Part shown: in pieces, positions 11,000-22,399 of the stretch
How positions within the stretch are numbered: position 1 is the stretch's first letter
Layout: the number at the start of each line of letters is the position of its first letter
Assembly: GCA_903813345.2 (NCBI GenBank)
Contig: CAIIXF020000008.1
Span: 17,778,822-17,842,821, forward strand
Length of the DNA stretch: 64,000 bases
Direction of reading: 5' to 3'
DNA from: Owenia fusiformis
Lineage: Eukaryota; Annelida; Polychaeta; Sabellida; Oweniidae
The notes under the pieces: model-generated
Databases searched by the model: none
What the model was told of the DNA's origin: nothing
The model's input: only the letters and a program-made list of their open reading frames with translations
Made by a program: the position numbers and the translations under genes

Positions 11000-12800
11000 C
11001 TTGCCAATTCACATTTCAGTTTGGTGATCATTCCTATTCATATAGAACTTCACGTTCTCGACTAAACCCACCAAGTCGATTATTTTTATTACTCTTTCTT
11101 CATCCAATATAGTTTGTATGGTTCAGTTCGTCTTTTTGTTCCTTGGTTCACCATATTTTTGTTCATTCGCTATTCCTGATGATGCATCACTTATTTTCGT
11201 ATATTGTCAAGTGCATCCGTAATATCTGAGCAATTGTTAAAAGTCATTTTTCATCCACTATTTTTTAATTTCAAATGTCACTTTACATTGGTCTCTTTTG
11301 AAATATAGTAACAGAGTAAGATCGTAATATATAACGGATTACTACTTCTCACTTTTGTTGCCTCACAATGTCTCGCTGTGTTCAAACTAGCAGGCCAAAA
11401 GTCTCACAAAAACTCCACTGGCGTTCTATACTAATCTCTTAATACGGAATTTGATTACGATAAAGAAAACTAACAATTACGATCCAGCTTTTGTTAACTG
11501 TCATTTAAGATATTATTCCACAATGTTTATATACCTTAATACTGTGCTCTTGTACCTGGAATTAATCAGAAGGATCAATGGTTTAACAGAATTAATATTA
11601 TTTTTGAGATTTGCTAAGGGGATGTTGATTGCACTTATGTGTTGAATTACATTATTCGGGAGTCAGTCTACGTTGTATCTTTACAAACAGAGATTAAATA
11701 TTTGAAGACGGCTGGTGTATGGTTGTATGTTTTGTTGCTTTTGACAAGGGTTTAGTTACAGCAATGAAAATTGGGTTATAAATCCAAATAATAGGTCTTA
11801 AATTTGAGGAAAAGTTACTGACAAAGTTCTGAACTATTAATTGAACGTTACAGATTGTTTATTTTTAAATAATCTTTGTCAAAAAACCCTGAACGATATC
11901 AATTTCTCAAATCTTTGTAAAAAAGAAAAAATCGATGTGGTTTCACTCTTTACCATTTGTAGTTGTGCCAGACGTCATGGACTCGAACGACCGTTAACGT
12001 TCTTCTTTTATTTGGATATTCATATTCCGTTTGTCATTTTTTCACTTTCGCTGCTAAGATCCTTGTTCTAAATCGTTCCTTCTTCATTCATATACATGTC
12101 TACTCCAATAAGTTTTGCCCGCCTTTACGTGCTTCACTAAACAACCGGTAATAAAAAGTATAAGAGTCATACTCCAATGTATATATATCGCAAGAACTGG
12201 TTAAATAGTCACAAATCAGATTAAACTTATGAATTGCACAATAGTGAAAAATTAATAGAAAATATGAAGTATGATTTATGTAATCTTTGAATCTCATTAA
12301 AGGTTAACAAAAAGATTAATGGAAAATCTGATTTACTGGCAACTGCTTGGGCAAACACGTAGTTTGATGTTTGCATCAGAGAATATAGTAGGCCTGGAGC
12401 CATAATGGGTTACATACGGGCAACCGTTAAAGAAGTAACACCCTTTATTATGGTCATACTCTTCATAGTTTGTACGCATTAATTTTAGTGAATGACTATA
12501 CACTTTTAATAATCATTATATCAATCATTCAATGGTTCTTAATTAAGGGCCACATTATTGTGACATTTTTGGCGCAATGTGTCTGCTGGTTTGCATCATC
12601 AAAAAACGTTAGTCAAAATCTCCGTTCTGTCCAAGTGGCAGCTAGGGATAGAGAATGTAAAATGTCGGAATCAACCTTTTCAAAATTATAACAATTACAC
12701 TTAAAAAAATTCTCTTTAAAAAAAAAACAATGATATTATTGATTGTGAAGGTTAGAATATAAGACGTAGTAATGCCTAAGTTCATTAGAATACATAGGCA
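11000..12800. other. Gene-free A+T-rich stretch
   Basis: 5' flank of the 7TM receptor and beyond. Only short frames without splice support are present, such as low-complexity T-rich frames at 11841-12151. I see no structured repeat except scattered A/T runs. Confidence 0.4.
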
Positions 12801-12810
12801 TATACATTCA

Positions 12811-12940
12811 AAATATCACCACCTGCCACTTGTTGCAGACGCCATTTGTTACAGACGTCAACCATAGAACTCCGAACACCAACCGTCCACAAAAAGTTGG
12901 AGACTAAAACAATATATCACCACTTGTGGCGGTGACGTAA
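12811..12940. mobile_element. TCACCACC-family MITE, copy 1
   Basis: It starts with (a)TATCACCACCTGCCA and ends with a small hairpin, TCACCACTTGTGGCGGTGA. In between are 'cagacgcc' and 'aaaaagttggagac'. The same architecture recurs at 28147, 52471 and 55041. The ends are short inverted repeats related to TGTCACCACC. Confidence 0.6.
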
Positions 12941-13497
12941 TAAAATACTAGCTAGTTCCTCGCCTGCCTCAAACATGTAGATAGCTAATTACCCCCAGTA
13001 AAACCTGTTAGCGTTTATGGCCAAGGTTGGTTACATCTTCTGTTCAAATTCCTCTTATGTTGTAGTTTGAAATTAAATGATTAAAACCGTCAAAAATGAA
13101 ATGCACTGACCAGATATGCACATCAATAATATATCAATCTTTAATGTTTGGGCAATCATATATTGTTCCTAATGTAGCTGTCACATTAGCTGTCATAGCC
13201 GTGAGGGGTCAACGTGTGGCTAATTTTGGGCATTAATTTTTCAATGAATTAGTTATTTTCCATTTGTATTTTATGTAAAAAATAAGGAATGTGAAAATGT
13301 TCCATCTTTTTTTATGATAGTGTTGTTTGCTTTTGACTCTGCCTGATTTTATATCATGCCTACGTGCCTGCCATGTGTGTTGAAAACGGCATTTTGAGCT
13401 CGGTTTACTGGGAAGTTCTAATTTAACAAGACTTGATTGACTGAACACTGATATTCCACCTGAAAACAATATTCGTGCTACCATGACGACAAATACG

Positions 13498-13568
13498 TGA
13501 CGTCATAATATATTTAGGTCGCATTGACATAACCTTGAGCTGGAATCAATTATTTCACTGTGACGTCA
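13498..13568. promoter_or_regulatory. Pair of perfect CRE palindromes (TGACGTCA)
   Basis: TGACGTCA occurs at 13498-13505 and again at 13561-13568, 63 bases apart, in DNA otherwise poor in CpG. The site is 133 bases upstream of the first in-frame ATG of the three-exon gene that follows. On the other strand, a short frame with a basic N-terminus starts at 13484. CREB/ATF proteins bind this palindrome; use as a promoter here is inferred. Confidence 0.45.
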
Positions 13569-13700
13569 TGTAGACATTATGAAATCATGGAGGTTGTCTG
13601 TAACAACAAACATCCAAGAGCAACATAACAAAACAAAGAAGTCTATGCAATTTATTTACGAAGACGTGTTTAACACAACTGCAATAATAGAATAGCAAAT

Positions 13701-15139
13701 ATGTTGTATATTGAGAGCTGTTTAGTAATGCTTGAAGATATAATGTCGTTGATACAGACCGTGTCATCGGATGCAATTGAGACCGTTACGAGGTAGGCTT
13801 AAATTAAAGCTTAAAACTCTTCAACAATGCAAATTTTTCCGTATTCGAAAGTCTTTTCTCTCACAAGTCAGTTTTTTCTTTCTCTCTCTTCTTGGTTTCT
13901 TTTATTGTTCTCGAATGTTTTTAAAATCTCAGCAGGTTTGTTATTCCAGCCGATATTTTTTTGCTTATACAGTATATATCGACAGAATCACGATTTAAGC
14001 ATGTTATTGAAATCACCGGGAATATTCAACATATATGATGATCTTATTTATTACAGTTTGATGCAGAGTATTGTCAATCTACTTGGTCGTATATCAGCAT
14101 GTTTGGCCCTCACACTAGATGTCATACGAAATGCTACATACTTAGAAGATTATCTAAAAGGTAATTGTTGTAACTTTTTCGACACTAGTCTTCCGATAGT
14201 TTCTAATTTTTTTAGTTCGATTCTCAAACGAATGTAACATAAAAAAGGCGAACTATGTAGAGTTACTTTGTACAAAATAGTTGTGGGACGGATAAAAATA
14301 AGTATATATAAATGTTATATTTAAATGCTCAAATGATGAATTGGGGAATAAAAGATACATACATACCATTATTAAATCATATTTCTAAATAATGTGTTTA
14401 ATTTTATTTTACTAACTAGGCCCGCTAACTAATTTTGATTTTATTGATTGCAGGGGTCATTGGTTGTTCCCATGCGGCTCCATCAACGCAAGTGCAAGCT
14501 GAAGAGACTGGCAAAGGTGACCATGCACAGGAGCCGACGCCCCTTGTCAACACGAATGAGGAATACTCAGAAAGATTGACAGAAGACGTCGTCGTCGTTG
14601 TTGCGATGATTAACCCCTCACTGATAACTAGTCCGTCTATTGGGACAACTGGTTGTATTGAAGCAAGAAGCGTCTGTAGATCACCTAAGATTAGAATGGG
14701 CACTCGTCCTTTGAGACAATCCCTGACAGATGTTGATTTCTTTGACATTGATTCTAAGATCTACAATACCATGCGGCGCCAACGTTTGACCTCTATGCCT
14801 AAAATAAAGCACGGAATCTCTGCATTGAAGGCTGTGTCCTATGAGGCACCGGTTCCCGACATCCACGACGTCCACGATTCAACCGTATCATCTGGATCTA
14901 CCCCAAGAGAAATTGTTAACATTAACAATACTGTTAGCGTAACAGAACCAACTCCCCACAGGATAGTGGAGTCAAAGCACGAAGCAAATAGACAAAATAC
15001 AAAGCAACAATCGCCAAAGAAGTCAATTGTGAAACGAATAAGGAAGTTCCTGACGCCTAAAAAGTTGATTTCACTTGGAAGAAACTTGAAAAATCCGTAT
15101 ATCACTTTAGCAAATATATACTGTACAGTCTTTTCTTGA
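13701..15139 (+). CDS. Unrecognised three-exon gene, ~293 aa
   Basis: Exons 13701-13792, 14057-14160 and 14454-15139 join in consistent phase (donors ACGAG/gtaggc and AAAAG/gtaatt; acceptors ttacag and ttgcag). The first in-frame ATG is at 13701; ATGs at 13728 and 13743 are alternatives. Residues from about 15 to 65 form an amphipathic or hydrophobic helix-rich stretch (VNLLGRISACLALTLDVI). The rest is polar and likely disordered. It includes VVVVVAM at the end of a Thr/Glu-rich part, PDIHDVHDSTVSSGS, and a strongly basic tail (KKSIVKRIRKFLTPKKLISL) that could bind membrane or nucleic acid. Shorter upstream frames precede the start. An AATAAA signal follows at 15198. I do not recognise a family. 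Confidence 0.6.
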
Positions 15140-15197
15140 CATGTTTTTGATACCAATTGTTGTTATATGTTTTTTATTATTTATTGTTATAAAATAT

Positions 15198-15203
15198 AAT
15201 AAA
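15198..15203 (+). terminator. Poly(A) signal AATAAA of the three-exon gene
   Basis: AATAAA lies 59 bases past the stop codon at 15139, within an A+T-rich 3' flank. Confidence 0.5.
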
Positions 15204-15468
15204 TTATTTGTTGCATTGTAAACGCATCAGTATTTATTTTTTATTCACCTGAATGATACATGTACAAATTAATTTAGACTGTCATCCAATAACTTTTTTC
15301 ATTTTAACATTTCACTCCACATGCCACCGTTCAATGCATGCTTTTCTCATCATTATCCTTTATCTTCGGCTTGCATATTGCATATGCTACATTTTCAAAT
15401 AATATATTAAGTTTGAACAGTCAATTCTTCCTCATCTCTTGAGAAATCTAATGTTTCCTCTGCTGACT

Positions 15469-16672
15469 CCCGGGGGGTTCACTGTGTACACAATTCGGCG
15501 GTGGTCCCTTACCAATTTGTCCAAGGAGCACGTAGGTTATCGCAAACAATTCCAAACGATTCTAACTTGAATTATGAATATTTTCTGATCATGAACATGG
15601 TTGTATCTTTTAGATCCATTCATTATCTTCAAGAAAAATATATATAATGATAATTAAGTTAATCAGACCTAAGTGATATTGAAGGGGCAATGGACCAATT
15701 AACATACTTTTTCAAAAATGTTGACCTAATTTTCACCAAAAATGCAACCTATTATTATATTGTTGAATGCATAATTAGAATGTGCTTTGAGACATGTTCG
15801 ATTTCCTAAAATTTGATTGCTCCAGGGACTTTAAAGATATTGAATTTGGATGACCAAAATGAACTGAAACCAATGAATAGCATGAGATTTTTCAATGGAG
15901 AAATAACATGGGGAACACTTATCTTGATGCAATTAAGTTTTTCTTTCAAGAACTATTTGATAGATCAAAAAATCTGTGAAAATGGGGTCAACATCTTTGA
16001 AAAGTGTGTTGATGGGTTAAATATCTCCGAGTTTGTTTGAATTTATTATTACTGTGCATAATTTTCTTTGAGATAATGAATTGATCCAAAAGATAAACTT
16101 GTCTTCATTGTCAGAAAATAGTCATAATCCAAGATATAACCTTCTGAAATTGTTTGCGATAACCCACGTGCTCCTTTGGATGTGTTCCCATACCAACCAA
16201 TGTAATGCCCAAAAGCCATACCAAATGTCAAAATATAAGACCAATGCCATACCAAATGTCTAAATATAGGACCAATGCCATATATGGCATATATATGCCA
16301 CATATACCAGTTATATGATTGGTCCAAAGTAGATTTTTTCCAGGGAAAAAGTTAATGTTTAAACTAAAGAAGGTCCCAAGAAAAAGGCAATTTTTGAGGA
16401 AAACGTTCCAAATCAACCTCAAATTAAGGATATGATGTGTAACTTCTAGACCAATGGCATACCACAAGTGTGAGGTTACATATTTTCCACAACCATTCTC
16501 ACACCAGAAAGTGGAAAAATACGACCATTGCCATACCTCAAAAGCCATAATGTGGAGGCATTCTCATATCAGTTCCCAAAATTCGGCTCCATTGCCATAC
16601 CAAATGTCAAAAAAGGTACCCCATGCGCGCCGAGGATCCCCGTCCAAGTTTATATACAGTGAACCCCCCGGG
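15469..16672. mobile_element. Outer inverted-repeat transposon (~1.2 kb) carrying a nested element
   Basis: The left end CCCGGGGGGTTCACTGTGTA and the right end acagtgaaccccccgggtg are inverted copies. The right half holds degenerate repeats of 'gccataccaaatgtcaaaa' (16200-16620). A different inverted-repeat element occupies 15520-16181. No transposase frame is visible. Confidence 0.55.
15520..16181. mobile_element. Nested MITE with ~90-bp inverted repeats
   Basis: The left arm starts tccaaggagcacgtaggtta and continues through 'ttatgaatattttctga'. The right arm (ending acgtgctcctttgga) carries the same words in inverse order and orientation. The loop is non-coding. It lies inside the 15469-16672 element. 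Confidence 0.55.
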
Positions 16673-16746
16673 TGTTGACTCTGTTACGGATCTTGAACAA
16701 AGCCCCCCCCCCCCAAAGCCTGGTCTTGCTGAATTTCATCATAATG

Positions 16747-18151
16747 CAGACTTGCCAACCTCCCGTTTTTCTACGGGAATCTCCCGTAAATTTTTTGTTT
16801 TTCCGTAAAAAATACCAAACTCCCGTACCGTTTTCTCCCGTAAAAATTCCCGTAAACTCCCGTACCGTATTTCTACTATAAAATCTCCCGTAATTTTTTT
16901 TAAAATATGGCCGTAAAATCTCCCGTATATTTGCCGAAACCTCCCGTAAAATCTCCCGTATCCTGGTATAACTCCCGTAAAATCTCCCGTATTCTTGGTA
17001 TAACTCCCGTAAAATCTCCCGTTTTCTGGTATAACTCCCGTAAAATCTCCCGTATTCTTGGTATAACTCCCGTAAAATCTCCGTTTTTTGCTGTCGAAAT
17101 CTATCGTATTTAAAAGGAATTTGACAAATTTGTGACCTTGATTATTGCAGGCACGCTTCTTTCTTTTACTCCAAGAAGGATTGGCTCCCATGGTTCACTA
17201 TCGATTCTTTCATAAATAACTTAAAAGTACTTCATTCCCATGATTCAAATTGCTTTTCTGCGATCAGTTCGGTATAAGTTTGCTCATCAAATGTTCACAA
17301 ACGGGGGCCAGCTCATATTCTGTCATACTTCTGTCGGGAGAATACATTTTGTTTTTATATGGCGCTAAACAAAATATTCCCGCAATATAAGGCGCATTAT
17401 GGGTAGGGACTGCTGTGAAATAATGAACGTAAGTGACATCTATCTTAGATTATAAGTTCTAATTAATTTATTAACTGCGCATAGTCATAATAATTTCAAC
17501 CAATTAAATCGCTGGATTTAATACCGTAAAGACTCCCGTTTTTTCAAAATCTACCGTAAAAACTCCCGTTTTTTCAGAAATCTACCGTAAAAACTCCAGT
17601 TTTTTAAAAATCTACCGTAAAAACTCCCGTTTTTTTCAGAAATCTACCGTAAAAACTCCCGTTTTTTCAAAAATCTACCGTAAAAATTCCCGTTTTTTCA
17701 GAATCTTCCGTAAAAACTCCCGTTTTTTCAGAAATCTACCGTAAAATCTCCCGTTTTTTAAAAAAATCTATTGCAAAAACTGCCGTTTTTTCAAAACCTA
17801 CCGTAAAAACTCCCGTTTTTTCAGAACCTACCGCAAAAACTCCCGTTTTTTCTGAAATCTTCCGTAAAAAAGTCACGTTTTTAAAATTTACCGCGAAAAT
17901 TACCTTTCTTTAAAAATTCCCGTAAAAACTCCCGTTTTTCAAAATCTCCCGTAAAAACTAAAGTTTTTTTCCAAAATTTACCGCAAAAACTCCCGTTTTT
18001 TTTAAATCTCCCGTAAAAACTACCGTTTTTTTCAAAAATCTCCCGTAAAAACTCCCGCAAAAACTACCGGATTTTGAAAAAAACTCCCGTAAAAGTACCG
18101 CAACTTTTTTTAAATCTCCCGAAAAATTTTCATTTTAGGTTGGCAAGTCTG
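16747..18151. mobile_element. CTCCCGT-repeat DNA transposon, copy 1 (1,405 bp)
   Basis: The termini are CAGACTTGCCAACCT and its exact inverted copy. They are flanked by TAATG on both sides, a possible 5-bp target duplication. The left third is tandem 'taactcccgtaaaatctccc' units of about 32 bp. The middle (about 17105-17520) is unique-looking DNA shared with copy 2. The right half is about 31-bp units of the form 'ctaccgtaaaaactcccgtt'. Long frames such as the Gly/Phe/Thr-rich one on the minus strand are translations of the tandem repeat. No transposase is present, so it is non-autonomous. Confidence 0.8.
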
Positions 18152-19095
18152 TAATGGATTACTCTAAAATGAAAAATACGAAATTAGTTTGGAAATGAGC
18201 AATCCTCGAATTCATGAGAGTAAAATAATTTCTTCCTTCAGGATACCTGTACATGATGCGGAGTATCCAGGTCATCATGCGTGCAGAGCATGAAATAACC
18301 AGCAGGTTGAAAGTAATTATGTTACATTAGGAGGTCGACAATATCATTGGCGAATGCACGGTCGTAGCCTGGCATGAGGTAGGCGAGGAAATTGCCTCTA
18401 TTACTAGTAATTTCGACGTTTCAATTAAAACTCTGAAAATGAAGTCCTATGAAAATGTTATTTCGCTTTTGACTCATTTGCATCGCCAAATTTTAGATCC
18501 TGGCTTCATCCTTGAAGTCTGCCTAGCAAAGAACATACTCTAGGCGGATTTTGGTGAAAAATTTAGATAGAATATTTTGATCATTAAAAATCATAGAAGA
18601 AGTAAATGATGGAATAGTGTCCCAATTGCAGAGAGAGCGTCATGTTGTATTGAATGTCATGTATGTTTTTCAAAATAGTGATAAATATCTGAATCTGAAT
18701 CTGAACTGCTAATATATAATTCTCTACAATTTCTCAAAATTATAGATAATCTCGATTTTCACCAAGACTGTGATTCTTCATCCTCCTAAGCAGGTGTACA
18801 GAATCCGTACCTCCAAAAAGTAAGAAGATATTCTGGATTTTAAAGCCCTGTGATTGGAGGATGTTCATTCTTTTACTCTAAAATATATGTAAAACATTGC
18901 ATGTATTAGAAGAGATCTTAAAATAATTTTAATATATATCTATCCACATGAAAAAAAAAATTATGTAGGAAAACTGGAAAACTGCTACCAGGTTCTCAAT
19001 CTAATCAACTTGGGTCTCCGTACTGTCTATATAATGGCCTTGGGAATTCTGTTGTTTCCATTTTTGCCCTCAATTGAATGGCTAAGTTCCTTTGG
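18152..19095. other. No gene seen between repeats
   Basis: A+T-rich DNA with no supported exon or clear repeat structure. Confidence 0.35.
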
Positions 19096-19345
19096 TGTAA
19101 CACATCCCTTTAACTTAGGGAAGGCGGTCAACTATAGGGTCTAATATAGTCAACCAATGCCCCCAACCGGGCCCCCATAAGTCAACCAATGCCTCAATTA
19201 TCGAAGCGGCATGATAAGGCCTCAATGTCAACTAGGGCCTCAATATAAAAGAGCTGCTACCAATCGTCTTTAGGCACTTTAAGGTTAAATAATTGGAGCG
19301 ATATAAATGCAGTCAACTAGTTCCTCAATATGGTCAATGAGGGCC
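19095..19345. repeat. Degenerate 'gtcaac-tagggcctcaata' repeats
   Basis: Words such as gtcaac(c/t)a, 'atgcc(t)c' and 'gcctcaat' recur irregularly about seven times. The spacing is uneven, so this is a decayed tandem repeat or transposon end. Confidence 0.35.
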
Positions 19346-19536
19346 TTACTAAAATTCTTAGGGTTCCCTTTCTTAAACAGCATATGCAAATTAAATGTAT
19401 TGCAGAAAACGTCCTAATCCTGCAAAAGGTTTAAAGCATATCATAAATATGCGAACTGAGTATTTACTAGGACGAACGTGTTTATTTTTTATAATATGAA
19501 TCACATATTTTATATTTTGTTTTCGTAAACATGGTT

Positions 19537-19633
19537 ACCAAGACCCTGTACTCCCCCCTTTATCCTTCTCTCTAGGTATATTGCCAGGTAAAGAGAGTGA
19601 AGGTGACGGGGGGGGGGATACAGTCTTTGGGCA
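19537..19633. mobile_element. ~97-bp G/C-run hairpin element
   Basis: The left arm (accaagaccctgtactcccc) and right arm (gtgacggggggggggatacagtctttgg) are imperfect inverted copies around a short centre. A separate small hairpin with arms caaggacgtctgtc and gatagacgtccttg lies at 19799-19843. Confidence 0.35.
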
Positions 19634-20700
19634 AGACTATTTACGGAGTTGAGTTTTATTCATCACTGGCACATTGCATTCTGATTTATCATAGTCCCTC
19701 TTTACCTAACGCTTTTCTGAACTATTCCAAAAGGATAGTAAAGGCTGTGGATCCTACAATGGGCACATTGTACTTGAATGGGAGTTTACTTACCTCTTAC
19801 AAGGACGTCTGTCAAAGCCCAAGTATCTGAGATAGACGTCCTTGCCTCTTACAACTGTGAAAATCCTCAGTATTATAGGTCTTTTGCCCCAGTAATGAAT
19901 GAATTAAAATACATGATTGTTTAGTTTGTACTTCATGCTTTTGTCACAATGATTTACAAGGCGACATGATCCGTCATAAATATTTCAAGTGTCCAGTCCT
20001 TAACACTAAATAAATAAGTTGATTTTGAGATGTTTTTATTCGAGCATTATTAAAAGGAACATTCTGACCGTAGATTGAACGACCGTCATTAGTACTGTGT
20101 GAAAATGCAACTTCCGGGTTGAATTCCAAGATACCTGTATATTTGCACGTTCATTTATTGGAAATGTGGAAATATGAATCAGAGCCAGGTTCCATATAAC
20201 TAATTATCAATCCTAAATAAATATTTACCTGAATCTGAGGTATAAAGGCGTCAACGCATCTCTAGAACGTCATTAAGTAGATCTTTTCATTTTGATACAT
20301 TAGGGATAACATTATATTCAATTCAAACCCGAATAAAAAGAAAAATTGTCGTAACGAGGAACAAGGTAAACATTAATTATTTCATACTATTTTACTCTTT
20401 TTATTCAAATACTATATTATATGAATTAGGTTTTGGTGAAAATATACGATAAATTAATTATGGTAATGGAAAATACTAAATTAGATAAGAGGCCTGGTAT
20501 ATTCCCTACATGCAAAATGAAGATATTTCATTAGGTTATGTTTCATATTAGCATAAAATGTCTTTCATATAGTTTTTGGTATTTCTAGTGTATGGTAATG
20601 TAAATGAAATATCGTTAGAAAAAATTATTTTGATGAGATCTGTTTTTGAATGACTTGAAATTGACGTTTTCTAGTTTCCAAATCAAATTAATAACAAAGT

Positions 20701-22387
20701 CAGACTTGCCAACCTCCCGTTTTTTACGGGAATCTCCCGTAAATCTTTTGTTTTTCCCAATCCGTAAAAAATACCAAACTCCCGTACCGTTTTCTCCCGT
20801 AAAAACTACCGTAAACTCCCGTACCGTATTTCTACTAAAATCTCCCGTAATTTTTTTTAAAATATGGCCGTAAAATCTCCCGTATTTTTGCTGAAATATC
20901 CCGTAAAATCTCCCGTATTCTGGTATAACTCCCGTAAAATCTCCCGTATTCTTGGTATAACTCCCGTAAAATCTCCCGTTTTCTGGTATAACTCCCGTAA
21001 AATCTCCCGTATTGTTGGTATAACTCCCGTAAAATCTCCGTTTTTGCTGTCGAAATCTACCGTATTTAAAAGGAATTTGACAAATTTGTGACCTTGATTA
21101 TTGCAGGCACGCTGGCTCCCATGGTTCACTATCGATACTTTCATAAATAACTTAAAAGTACTTCATTCCCATGATTCAAATCGCTTTTCTGCGACCAGTT
21201 CGGTATAAGTTTGCACACCAAATGTCCACAAACGGGGGCCAGTTCATATTCTGTCATACTTCTGTCGGGAGAATAGATTTTGTTTTTATATGGCGCTAAA
21301 CAAAATATTCCCGCAATATAAGGCGCATTATGGGTGGGGACTGCTGTGAAATAATGAACGTAAGTGACATCTATCTTAGATTATAAGTTCTAATTAATTT
21401 ATTAACTGCGCATGCGTCATAATAATATCAACCAATTAAGTCGCTGGATTTAATGCTCATGCGCGAAAAACCGAACCTAAAAATGGAACCTCACGCAGAT
21501 TATAAAAGTAAAGTAAACTCCCGTTTTTTCATAAATCTACCGTAAAAACTCCAGTTTTTTCAGAAATCTACCGTAAAAACTCACGTTTTTTCAAAATCTA
21601 CCGTAAAAACACCCGTTTTTTCAGAAACCTACCGTAAGAACTCCCGTTTTTTCCGAAATCTACCGTAAAAACTCCCGTTCTTTCAAAATCTACCGTAAAA
21701 ACTCCCGTTTTTCAAAATCTAAAGTAAAAACTACCGTTTTTTCAAAAATCTGCCGTAAAAACTCCCGTTTTCTCGAAATCTACCGTAAAAACTCCAGTTT
21801 TTTCAGAAATCTACCGAAAAAACTCCCGTTTTTCCGAAATCTACCGTAAAAACTCCCGTTTTTCCGAAATCTACCGTTAAAACTCCCGTTTTTTCAGAAT
21901 CTACCGTAAAAACTCCCGTTTTTTTCAAAAATCGACCGTAAAAACTCCCGTTTTTTCAGAAATCTACCGTAAAAACTCCCGTTTTTTTTAAAAATCTACC
22001 GCAAAAACCCCCGTTTTTTCAAAGCCTACCGTAAAAACTCCCGTTTTTTCAGAACCTACCGTAAAAACTACCGTTTTTTCTGAAATCTTCCGTAAAAAAG
22101 TCACGTTTTTAAAAATTTAGCGCGAAAATACCTTTTTTTAAAAATCTCCCGTAAAAACTCCCGTTTTTTCAAAATCTCCCGTTTTTTCAAAATTTACCGC
22201 AAAAACTCCAGTTTTTTTAAAATCTCCCGTAAAAACTACCGTTTTTTGAAAAATCTCCCGTAAAAACTCCCGCTTTTTTTCAAAAAACTCCCGCAAAAAC
22301 TACCGGATTTGTAAAAAAACTCCCGTAAAAGTACCGCAATTTTTTTTAAATCTCCCGAAAAATTTTCATTTTAGGTTGGCAAGTCTG
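20701..22387. mobile_element. CTCCCGT-repeat DNA transposon, copy 2 (1,687 bp)
   Basis: It has the same CAGACTTGCCAACCT inverted termini and the same three-part layout as copy 1: left 32-bp units, a shared unique middle at about 21060-21510, and right 31-bp units. It is flanked by a perfect 7-bp direct repeat, ACAAAGT (20694-20700 and 22388-22394), which is the likely target-site duplication. The right array is longer than in copy 1. No transposase frame is present. Confidence 0.85.
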
Positions 22388-22399
22388 ACAAAGTTCAAC

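Noticed and set aside
16739-17191. 150-codon minus-strand frame with repeating TGDFTGVIP units
   Set aside because: It arises from the 32-bp CTCCCGT array of the transposon; the same frame appears in the second copy and has no flanking gene structure.
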